Part shown: in pieces, positions 1-9,889 of the stretch
Layout of the letters: every line of letters starts with the position of its first letter
How positions within the stretch are numbered: the stretch's first letter is position 1
Assembly (NCBI RefSeq): GCF_015679265.1
Contig: NZ_CP064942.1
Span: 3,390,001 to 3,454,000 of the forward strand
Reading direction: 5' to 3'
DNA length: 64,000 nucleotides
Source of the DNA: Pontivivens ytuae
GTDB lineage: Bacteria; Pseudomonadota; Alphaproteobacteria; Rhodobacterales; Rhodobacteraceae
Translations under genes and position numbers: made by a program
Notes under the pieces: model-generated
Told to the model about the DNA's origin: nothing
What the model saw: the letters and a program-made list of their open reading frames with translations, nothing else
The model's database searches: none

Positions 1-16
1 TGCGATGAGAATAACC

Positions 17-38
17 GTCTCGGCCGCAGAACCGGGAC
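17..38. repeat. Copy 1 of a 22-nt hairpin repeat, left edge
   Basis: An imperfect inverted repeat with 8-nt arms (GTCTCGGC and ACCGGGAC) around the loop CGCAGA. It matches the copy at 14564-14585 at 20 of 22 positions and shares the arm pattern of the copy at 38946-38967. It lies in the 79-nt non-coding stretch beyond the 3' end of idi. One G-T wobble and one mismatch weaken the stem. Confidence 0.55.
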
Positions 39-79
39 CGTTTGATCTAGCCTCTGAGACGTCGGATCGTCGTTCGGGC

Positions 80-595
80 CTACCCGAACACCGCGGCCGC
101 ATGCTCCGCGAGGTAGATGCGCAGCCACGGGGTGAAGCGCTCCGGCGCCTCGGCGATCTCGGCGCGGAGGCCGGGCAGGGTGGTCCAGCGCACTTCCATC
201 ACCTCCTCGGGGTTCGGGGTGATGACGAGATCCGCGGGCGCCTCGGCGACGAAGATGTCGACCAATTCGTGCTCCGTCAGGCCGCCGCCGACATCGGCGC
301 GGTACTCCACGCGCGTGGCGAAGTCTGGTGACAGGCCCTCGATCCCCAGCTCCTCCCGCAGCCGCCGCACGGCGCAGGCCCGCGTCGCCTCGCCCCAGTC
401 GGGGTGGGTGCAGCAGGTGTTCGCCCAGAGGCCCGGCGTATGGTACTTGCCCATCGCCCGGCGCTGCAGCAGCATCCGCTCGCCTGTGATCACAAAGACC
501 GACACGGCGACGTGGCGCAGCCCGCGCCGGTGAACGTCAAGCTTTTCCAAGGGTTTGAGCGTGCCGTTCTCCCACGCCGGGATCATCACCGTCAT
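80..595 (-). CDS. idi: Isopentenyl-diphosphate delta-isomerase, type I
   Basis: A 171-residue protein that interconverts isopentenyl and dimethylallyl diphosphate, feeding isoprenoids to bacteriochlorophyll's phytyl tail, carotenoids and quinones. The Nudix-type fold is recognisable: the active-site region NTCCTHP lies near residues 59-65, followed by a Nudix-like helix RRLREELG. The length fits bacterial type I Idi. Its ATG overlaps the bchP stop (ATGA), so it is the last gene of a ppaA-ppsR, bchG-pucC-like-bchP-idi block on the minus strand. The same neighbour order is known from Rhodobacter photosynthesis clusters. Confidence 0.93.
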   Translation of the reverse strand: MTVMIPAWENGTLKPLEKLDVHRRGLRHVAVSVFVITGERMLLQRRAMGKYHTPGLWANTCCTHPDWGEATRACAVRRLREELGIEGLSPDFATRVEYRADVGGGLTEHELVDIFVAEAPADLVITPNPEEVMEVRWTTLPGLRAEIAEAPERFTPWLRIYLAEHAAAVFG

Positions 596-1770
596 GCGGT
601 GGCCGGGATCAAGCGGGTGAGGTGGGCGATGTTCTTGGCCATGATCTTCAGATGTGCCATCGGGCGGGCGCGCACAAGCTCCTTGTTCATGTAGGCTTCG
701 AAGGTGAGACGCTGCACGTCCACGTCGCGGCAGAGGGAGACGAAGCGTTCCCGCCGCTCGTCGGAGCGATAGTAGGCGTCCTGCATGGCGCCGAGCACGC
801 GGAAGACCGTCTTGTGCTCCTTCATGAAGCGTTTGCGGGCAAGGCGCAGATCGGCGATGCGGCCGGAGGCGAGGGTGGCCTCGGCGGCTTCGGCGGCGAC
901 CTGTCCACCGACCATGGCGTAGTAGATCCCCTCGCCGGAGGAGGGGGCGACGACGCCTGCCGCATCGCCCGCCAGCACCACGTCGCGGCCATTGTCCCAG
1001 CGGTCGAGCGGCTTGAGCGGGATAGGCGCGCCCTCCCGCCGAATGGTCTCGCAGCCCGCGAGGCCCGCGCTTTCGCGCAGGTCGGCGGTGGCGGCCTTGA
1101 GGTCTATGCCGGGCACCTGCGTGCCCATGCCGACGCTCGCCTGGTGGCCGTGCGGGAAGACCCAGCCGTAGAAATCGGGGGACACGCGGCCGTCATAGAC
1201 CACGTCGCAGCGGTCCGGATCGTAAGCGCCGCCCTCGGGCGCCGCGATCACCTCGTGATAGGCGATGACGTAGGGTATGGCGTCGCCGCCCGGCACCTCG
1301 GCCTTCGCGACGTTGGAGCGGGCGCCGTCCGCGCCGATGACGAGGCGGGTGGTCAGCCGCCGCTCCGCCCCGCTGTCCTTGTCGCGGTAGACCACGTGTG
1401 CGGCCTCGTCCCGCTCGATGCGCAGGAAGGTGCCGGTGTGCCGCTCGGCCCCGGCGGCGGCGGCGCGGGCGCGCAGGAACTCGTCGAACGGGCCTCGGTC
1501 GACCATGCCGACATAGCCGTTCTCGATGGGGATATCGACCTGCCGCCCGGTGGGGGAGATCATGCGGGCCGTGGTGATCCGCGCGACGATCTGGTCGTCG
1601 GGCACGGCGAAATCGCGGATCAGGCGGGGCGGGACCGCGCCGCCGCAGGGCTTGATCCGGCCCGCCCGGTCGATGAGGGCCACGCGGCGCCCGGCCTTGG
1701 CCAGATGCTCGGCAGCGGTGGCGCCCGACGGCCCCCCGCCCACGACGACGACATCGTAGATCATGCTCAT
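592..1770 (-). CDS. bchP: Geranylgeranyl reductase of bacteriochlorophyll
   Basis: A 392-residue flavoprotein that reduces the geranylgeranyl tail of bacteriochlorophyll a to phytyl, the last step of the pigment pathway. The N-terminus has a dinucleotide-binding motif (GGGPSGATAAEHLAKAG), an early PCGGAVP segment typical of geranylgeranyl reductases, and a second FAD motif (VLAGDAAGVVAPSSGEGI) near residue 280. I chose the ATG at 1770 because it overlaps the stop of the upstream pucC-like gene (ATGA) and places the Rossmann motif at the N-terminus. Longer in-frame extensions run into that gene. Confidence 0.95.
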   Translation of the reverse strand: MSMIYDVVVVGGGPSGATAAEHLAKAGRRVALIDRAGRIKPCGGAVPPRLIRDFAVPDDQIVARITTARMISPTGRQVDIPIENGYVGMVDRGPFDEFLRARAAAAGAERHTGTFLRIERDEAAHVVYRDKDSGAERRLTTRLVIGADGARSNVAKAEVPGGDAIPYVIAYHEVIAAPEGGAYDPDRCDVVYDGRVSPDFYGWVFPHGHQASVGMGTQVPGIDLKAATADLRESAGLAGCETIRREGAPIPLKPLDRWDNGRDVVLAGDAAGVVAPSSGEGIYYAMVGGQVAAEAAEATLASGRIADLRLARKRFMKEHKTVFRVLGAMQDAYYRSDERRERFVSLCRDVDVQRLTFEAYMNKELVRARPMAHLKIMAKNIAHLTRLIPATA

Positions 1771-3047
1771 TCTCCCGGAACCAGGCTGTGGCGTTGCCGC
1801 GTGTCGATCACGGCCATCGCCATGGCGGCGGCGGCGAGGAACAGCACCGCCTCCAGCGTGAAGACGGTGGCGAAGGCGGTGGCGTCTGGCAGGACGGTGC
1901 GCAGCACGTCGACCGCGGCGGCGCCGACGAGACCGCCGAACCCCGCCGCGATCGCCTGCGCCGCACCCCACAGACCCATTCGTGTGCCCTCACGCCGCTC
2001 GCGCCCCTCGCCCGCGAGCTTCATCATCGAGGCGATGGCGGCGACGGCGAAGGCGCCGTTGGCAAAGCCGAGGGCGACGACCGCCGCTGTGAGCGGTGCG
2101 CCCGGGCCCGCTTGCCCGAGCGTGGCGAGCGCCAGCAGAGCAGCGGCCGAGGCGACGCAGCCGCCGCTGACCCAGAGGCGCAGCGAGCCGATCTTGAGCC
2201 CGCTGGCGAGGATGCCGACGGCCACCATGCCGAGGAAGACGCCGCCGTTCTGCGCACCGGCAAGCGAGGTGGACTCGCCCGGCGTCAGGCCGAAGACGAG
2301 GCCGGCATAGGGCTCCAGGATCAGTTCCTGCATGAAATAGGCGGTCATGGAGAGGAAGACGAAGAGGGTGAAGGCGCGCGCCTGCGGCTCCGCCCAGATC
2401 TCGGCGAGGCCCTCGCGGAAGGGCGTCTCCTCCTGCACCGGTTGGGGGCTCGGGTCGAGGCGTCGCTCTATCCCGGCGGTGGCCAGGGCCGTCATAGCCA
2501 CGGCGCCGCCGCCGACGGAGGCGACGATGATGAGCAGACGCGTCGGGGAATACGGGTCGATCAGCGTGCCGACGACTCCGGCGGTGACCGCGATCCCTGC
2601 GATCATCATCAGCCAGGTGATCGTGGCGGCCGCGGCCCGACGGCGCGGGGCGGTGGCCGTGGCGAGCAGCGCCAAAAGCGAGGTGCCCGATGCGCCGACG
2701 CCCAGCCCGATCAGCGCGTAAGCCCCGATGGACAGGAGGAGCGGCAGCACGAACCCGCTCTCGAAGAGCGGCAGCACCGCCGCCGCGCCGACTGCGCCCA
2801 AGGCGAGCGCCGCCATGCCGCCGATGATAAAGGGTGTCCGCCGCCCGCCCTTGTCGGACATGAAGCCCCAGGACGGCCGGGTGATCTGGATGCCGTAGTG
2901 GAGTGCGACCAAGAGGCCCGGGAGCACCGCTGGCAGCGCGTACTCCACCACCATCAGTCGGTTCAGCGTCGAGGTCGTCAGCACCACGATCGCGCCGAGG
3001 GCCATCTGGACGAGGCCCATGCGGACGATGGAAAACCAGCTCAACAT
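1767..3047 (-). CDS. PucC-family (BCD) membrane protein between bchG and bchP
   Basis: A 426-residue polytopic membrane protein of the PucC/LhaA/Bch2 major-facilitator subfamily, whose members act in light-harvesting complex assembly or (bacterio)chlorophyll handling. It opens with MLSWFSIVRMGLVQMALG and has about 12 hydrophobic segments. The family signature GVGASGTSLLALLATATAPRRRAAAATITW lies near residues 110-140, shown here only in part by GVGASGTSLLALLATATAP. It is the counterpart of the ORF427/428 (bch2) product found in Rhodobacter. The start overlaps the bchG stop and the stop overlaps the bchP start. It is a distant paralogue of lhaA at 15302-16735. Confidence 0.88.
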   Translation of the reverse strand: MLSWFSIVRMGLVQMALGAIVVLTTSTLNRLMVVEYALPAVLPGLLVALHYGIQITRPSWGFMSDKGGRRTPFIIGGMAALALGAVGAAAVLPLFESGFVLPLLLSIGAYALIGLGVGASGTSLLALLATATAPRRRAAAATITWLMMIAGIAVTAGVVGTLIDPYSPTRLLIIVASVGGGAVAMTALATAGIERRLDPSPQPVQEETPFREGLAEIWAEPQARAFTLFVFLSMTAYFMQELILEPYAGLVFGLTPGESTSLAGAQNGGVFLGMVAVGILASGLKIGSLRLWVSGGCVASAAALLALATLGQAGPGAPLTAAVVALGFANGAFAVAAIASMMKLAGEGRERREGTRMGLWGAAQAIAAGFGGLVGAAAVDVLRTVLPDATAFATVFTLEAVLFLAAAAMAMAVIDTRQRHSLVPGE

Positions 3048-3937
3048 CACACGATACTCCTCAGGGCAACAGCGGCGACCATCATGCCCGCGACATAGAG
3101 GGTCACGCCGGTGCCGTTGTACCAGGGCGCGAGGCCCTTCGGATCGGTCAGCATCCGCCGCATGGCCAGCGCTTGCAGCGCAAGGCTCGCGGCGATCAGC
3201 GCGGCGGGGATCAGGGTGCCCCAGGTGAGCAGAAGGACGATGACCGCGACCTGCGGCACGGCCATGATCCAGCAGGCGAGGCGGGCGGCCCGCGCGGGGC
3301 CGAGCGTGACGGGCAGGGAGGCGACGCCGGTCTGGCGGTCGCCTTCCAGCGCCTTGAAATCGTTCAGCGTCATGATGCCGTGGGCGCCGATGGCGTAGAG
3401 GGCAGCGACCGCGATGATCCGCGGATCGGGCAGCCCGGCGCTCAGCACCGCGGCGCCGGTGAACCACGGCAGGCCCTCGTAGCAGAGCCCGACGAGGCCG
3501 GGACCAGCCCAGCCGGAGCGCTTCAGCCGCACGGGCTCAGCCGAATAGGCCCAGGCGGCGGCGACGGCTACGATGGTCGCGGCGAACCCCCAGGGGCCGA
3601 GCGCCTGTCCGACCGCGAGGGCCAGCAGCGACATGGCGAGCGCGACCCAGAGGCCCCAGCGCCCCGGCACGCGGCCCGACGGGATCGGCCGGTCGGGCTC
3701 GTTGATCGCGTCCACATGCCGGTCGCACCAGTCGTTGGCCGCCTGGCTCATGCCGCAGACGATCGGTCCCGCGAGCACGACGCCGAGAGCGACGAGACCC
3801 CAGCGTCCCGTGGGATCGGCACCGCTGGAGACCACGCCGCAAAGATAGGCCCACATGGGTGGAAACCACGTCACCGGCTTGATGAGGCGGAGCAGCGCCT
3901 TGGGCTCGGGCCAGGTGCGAGACTGTAAATTGGACAT
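3047..3937 (-). CDS. bchG: Bacteriochlorophyll synthase (geranylgeranyl transferase)
   Basis: A 296-residue UbiA-family prenyltransferase that esterifies bacteriochlorophyllide a with geranylgeranyl diphosphate. Both Asp-rich motifs of the family are present: NDWCDRHVDAINEPDRPIPS near residue 75 and DFKALEGDRQTG further on, among about eight membrane segments. I chose the ATG at 3937 (protein MSNLQSRTWPEPKALLRLIKP) from family length. A TTG at 3982 and an ATG at 3946 are in-frame alternatives. No strong Shine-Dalgarno is visible. Two PpsR-type sites (3924-3941 and 3964-3981) flank and overlap the start. Confidence 0.94.
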   Translation of the reverse strand: MSNLQSRTWPEPKALLRLIKPVTWFPPMWAYLCGVVSSGADPTGRWGLVALGVVLAGPIVCGMSQAANDWCDRHVDAINEPDRPIPSGRVPGRWGLWVALAMSLLALAVGQALGPWGFAATIVAVAAAWAYSAEPVRLKRSGWAGPGLVGLCYEGLPWFTGAAVLSAGLPDPRIIAVAALYAIGAHGIMTLNDFKALEGDRQTGVASLPVTLGPARAARLACWIMAVPQVAVIVLLLTWGTLIPAALIAASLALQALAMRRMLTDPKGLAPWYNGTGVTLYVAGMMVAAVALRSIV

Positions 3938-3941
3938 GACA
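3924..3941. promoter_or_regulatory. PpsR/CrtJ-type site 1 at bchG start
   Basis: The sequence TGTAAATTGGACATGACA is a perfect TGT-N12-ACA palindrome, the known recognition motif of PpsR/CrtJ. It overlaps the likely bchG start codon (3937-3935). Binding here would block transcription or early elongation of bchG. Confidence 0.65.
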
Positions 3942-3963
3942 GTCATGTGTGTAACAGTGCCGA

Positions 3964-3981
3964 TGTCAGATGAGTCTGACA
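3964..3981. promoter_or_regulatory. PpsR/CrtJ-type site 2 upstream of bchG
   Basis: The sequence TGTCAGATGAGTCTGACA is a perfect TGT-N12-ACA site, and its arms extend to TGTCAGA/TCTGACA, the strongest palindrome of the four in the window. It begins 40 bp from site 1, so a PpsR tetramer could contact both. It lies in the ppsR-bchG gap, suggesting bchG has its own promoter in addition to read-through from ppsR. Confidence 0.75.
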
Positions 3982-4046
3982 AGTCGCTTCGGCGCCGCAG
4001 GGGCGGATTGCCTGCGGATTAGCGTGGTCTGGCGGCGGGAGAAAGC

Positions 4047-5471
4047 TCAGCTCTTGTTCTGGCGGCCCAGAAGGTCGAACTTGCGGAGCTTCACGTAGAG
4101 GCTCTGGCGCGAGAGGCCCAGCATCTCGGCCGCCGCCACGCGGTTGTCGTTGGTGAGCTCCAGCGCGGTCTCGATACACATGCGCTCGATCACATCGGTG
4201 GTGGCGGACACGATCTCCTTCAGCGGGGAGGTGCCGACGAGGTCCATGACCTCGCGCATCGGCGCGGTCGCCGGGGTGGCGGGCGCCTTCGCCTCTGCCT
4301 TGTCGGTGCGGCTGGCGTCGCGCACGATCAGGCCAAAGCCCGCCTTGCCGCCATCACCCAAGGCCGTCACCGCGATCTCGACCGGCACCTGCCGGCCGAA
4401 CGCGCCGGAGAGGCGAGTGGCGTAGAGCCGCATCCGCCCGCGCCGCGCCGCGTTGTCGAGCAGCACCTTCTGATCCACGCTGCCGCGCGACAGGAGGTCG
4501 GCGAGCGTCGTGCCCGTGAGGTCAGAGACCTGCGCGACATCGCAGAGCGTCAGGAACGCCTCGTTCGCGCCGCGCACCCCGCCCTGCGCATCGGTGAAGA
4601 CGATGCCGTCCGCGCTGCGATCGAAGAGGGCGGCGAGGTCCCGCTCCAGCAGGTCCTGGGAGGCCGCGCCACCCAGCCCGCTCTCGATCCGGATCATCAG
4701 GGTGGCGTCGCCCCCAGCGCGGAAGAGCGACGGGATCATCGCCACCGGCTTGTCACCGCGGACCGTGCGGCAATGCACGGGGGCGGAGGCCGCAGGGCCC
4801 GCCCCCTCCATCAGATGGGCCAACAGGTCGCCGGACTGATCGGCGCCGAAGGCCTGGTCGAGGCGGGCGCCGATCAGCTCGGACCGGTCGAAATCGGCGA
4901 GCGTCTGCGCGCGGCCGTTCGCCTCGATCACCCGGCCGCTCGGCGCCTCGACGAAGAGGATGGGGCTTTCCACCTTCTCCATCAGCACGCGGTGGCGGGT
5001 GTCGATCTGGCGGACGACCTCGTGGTCGCGCTCCATTGCGATCTGGGCGGCGACGAGCTGTTGCTGGCTTTCGGCAAGCGGGCGCAGGTCCTGGCCCATC
5101 AGGAAGATCAGGCCGCCGGGGCGCGTGATGTAGAGGACGTAGCGGATGGGGAAGGCCCAGGCCGCGTTGTCCTCGTGGTTGAGTTCCAGCACGCGGTCGG
5201 CGTCGGAGGTGCCTGCCGCGATCTCCTGCATCCGGGCGGCGAGCTTGTCGCGGCTCTCGACCGTCAGGAACTCTTTGAGCGCGCGACCCGTCCAGTGGTC
5301 GAGGCTGCCGAGCGCGCGGCTTTCGGCATTCACGCTGATCTGACGGATCTTCGCCTGCGCGTCGATGACGATGAGGATGTCACAGGCCCGCGCCAGCGCC
5401 GCGCCGAGGTCGGAGGCGTCCAGGTCATGTGGGGCGCTCGGCGCCTGTGAGGCGATGTCCCGTCTGGTCAA
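4047..5471 (-). CDS. ppsR: PpsR/CrtJ, redox-responsive repressor of photosynthesis genes
   Basis: A 474-residue transcriptional repressor of bch, crt and light-harvesting genes under oxygen. An N-terminal PAS-like region (about 20-140), further PAS domains (about 165-260 and 280-390) and a C-terminal Fis-type helix-turn-helix (NRVAAAEMLGLSRQSLYVKL, about 445-464) match PpsR. Cysteines lie at 30, 234, 310 and 432. Cys432 sits at the front of the HTH and corresponds in position to the redox-sensitive Cys of Rhodobacter PpsR. The start appears to be TTG (5471), overlapping the ppaA stop as TTGA; no ATG is available near the N-terminus. Four cognate TGT-N12-ACA sites lie in this window. Confidence 0.93.
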   Translation of the reverse strand: MTRRDIASQAPSAPHDLDASDLGAALARACDILIVIDAQAKIRQISVNAESRALGSLDHWTGRALKEFLTVESRDKLAARMQEIAAGTSDADRVLELNHEDNAAWAFPIRYVLYITRPGGLIFLMGQDLRPLAESQQQLVAAQIAMERDHEVVRQIDTRHRVLMEKVESPILFVEAPSGRVIEANGRAQTLADFDRSELIGARLDQAFGADQSGDLLAHLMEGAGPAASAPVHCRTVRGDKPVAMIPSLFRAGGDATLMIRIESGLGGAASQDLLERDLAALFDRSADGIVFTDAQGGVRGANEAFLTLCDVAQVSDLTGTTLADLLSRGSVDQKVLLDNAARRGRMRLYATRLSGAFGRQVPVEIAVTALGDGGKAGFGLIVRDASRTDKAEAKAPATPATAPMREVMDLVGTSPLKEIVSATTDVIERMCIETALELTNDNRVAAAEMLGLSRQSLYVKLRKFDLLGRQNKS

Positions 5472-6304
5472 ACCGGCCTACCGCGGGTTGGTGCGGCTTT
5501 CGATTGCAGCGGTTTGGTCGGGTCGGAGGACATCTCAGACATCGTCGGCAGGCCGCAGAATTCGAGAGCTTCGCTCATATCGGATGTTATCAGGTCTACG
5601 CCAACCAAAGACTTCACGTTCACGTCGGGGCTCGCAACGGCGCCCCCGACGACAATCGGGCACCGTTCTTTCATCGAACCGTGCAGCATTGCAACCAGTC
5701 TCTCCGCTTCGGGTTGCATTTTTGCACTGCCCAGTGACAACCCGATCATGGAGAGGGGGCGGGCTGTCGCTATGGCGGCGACCTCCTCGGCGCTGAGGCC
5801 CATGGCCATCTGGACGCGCAGTCCGGCCTGCCGCATCCCGTCGGCGGCGAGGCAGGCGCCCAGCGTGTGCTGGTCCCCTTCAAGCGTGACGAGCAGGACC
5901 GTCTGCCCGGTTTCCGTTGCCGGCGCGTCGCGCAGCGGATGCGCGCTCAGCCGGCGGACCTGCCGTTGCAGATGGGCGGAGCCGATGGTGACCGCGGCCC
6001 AGTTGAGCCGATCCTCCACCCAGTCGGTACCGAGGAGGCGCGCGGCGGCGGGAATGTAGAGGCCCAGCACCTCGTCCACGCTCACGCCGCTGCGCAGGAG
6101 CTGGTCGATCTGGGCGCGGTGGCGCGCCTCGTCCGGTTGCACGAGACTTTCGCAGAGTGCGCGGACGGTTCGTTCGAACTCCGGAGTGGAAGGCGAGAAC
6201 TGCTCGCCCGCGACCATGGTCAGCGCAAGCTCGGCCAGCGCGGACACGTCACGTGATGTGCGCGGGCCGTCTCCTTGCTTCGAATTATCCGAAAAGCTCG
6301 GCAC
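5468..6304 (-). CDS. ppaA: PpaA/AerR, cobalamin-binding antirepressor of PpsR
   Basis: A protein of about 278 residues from the chosen GTG start. The PpaA/AerR family binds cobalamin and modulates PpsR/CrtJ in response to light and oxygen. The C-terminal half is a B12-binding domain with the segment LEGDQHTLGACLAADGM, whose His (about residue 146) corresponds to the cobalamin ligand, followed by GLSLGS and VVGGAVAS strands. I chose the GTG at 6304 because a strong Shine-Dalgarno (GGGGGA, 7 nt upstream) precedes it. A longer frame to a TTG at 6442 would start inside a PpsR site. It overlaps ppsR and is co-transcribed with it. Confidence 0.85.
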   Translation of the reverse strand: MPSFSDNSKQGDGPRTSRDVSALAELALTMVAGEQFSPSTPEFERTVRALCESLVQPDEARHRAQIDQLLRSGVSVDEVLGLYIPAAARLLGTDWVEDRLNWAAVTIGSAHLQRQVRRLSAHPLRDAPATETGQTVLLVTLEGDQHTLGACLAADGMRQAGLRVQMAMGLSAEEVAAIATARPLSMIGLSLGSAKMQPEAERLVAMLHGSMKERCPIVVGGAVASPDVNVKSLVGVDLITSDMSEALEFCGLPTMSEMSSDPTKPLQSKAAPTRGRPV

Positions 6305-6436
6305 GTCTCGATCCCCCGGCAGGGTGGCAGGTCTTCGATCGGCACGTCGTGCGGCAGACCGGACGGGAGCGTCGCGCGGGCAACCGATCGGGTTTGCCAC
6401 GCAGTCTGGGAGAAGCCTGCGCCACATCCGGGTGCA

Positions 6437-6454
6437 TGTCAATTATCGTAGACA
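6437..6454. promoter_or_regulatory. PpsR/CrtJ-type site over the ppaA -35
   Basis: The sequence TGTCAATTATCGTAGACA is a perfect TGT-N12-ACA match. On the minus strand its left edge reads TTGACA (6442-6437), a consensus -35 for ppaA. The -10 at the expected distance is weak. The placement suggests that PpsR autoregulates the ppaA-ppsR operon. Confidence 0.65.
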
Positions 6455-6582
6455 GACTGTTTGATGTTTTCCGTGTGTTCCGTCAGCGTAGGGTTAATTC
6501 GCGGTTATTGGTCTTCTTTCGATACTCACTTGGGTTTCAGGGGCTTGCTCCACGATGCTCTGCTGACATGTCAGAGTTGATA

Positions 6583-6600
6583 TGTAAATCAACGTTGACA
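6583..6600. promoter_or_regulatory. PpsR/CrtJ-type site over the bchF -35
   Basis: The sequence TGTAAATCAACGTTGACA is a perfect TGT-N12-ACA site. Its last six bases form a consensus -35 TTGACA (6595-6600), with a possible weak -10 (TACCGT, 6619-6624) 18 bp downstream. Repressor binding would exclude RNA polymerase from the bchF-to-hemA operon. Confidence 0.72.
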
Positions 6601-6657
6601 GCTTGATTGACGCAACGCTACCGTCTGAAACAGGCCGACAAATTGGGGAGTCGCGAA

Positions 6658-9878
<3,221 letters not shown>

Positions 9879-9889
<11 letters not shown>

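Larger units (their letters stand above)
6305..6657. promoter_or_regulatory. Divergent ppaA/bchF control region (353 bp)
   Basis: This gene-free stretch separates the ppaA-ppsR operon (minus) from the bchF operon (plus). It holds two perfect TGT-N12-ACA sites (6437-6454 and 6583-6600), each overlapping a consensus TTGACA -35 element pointing outwards to its own operon. It also holds a perfect 12-bp palindrome CTGACATGTCAG at 6563-6574. The middle part is noticeably more AT-rich than the flanking genes. No additional ORF is convincing. Confidence 0.75.

Noticed and set aside
622..2310. A 562-codon plus-strand frame over bchP and the pucC-like gene
   Set aside because: It is a shadow of two clear photosynthesis genes, with an atypical composition and no start context.
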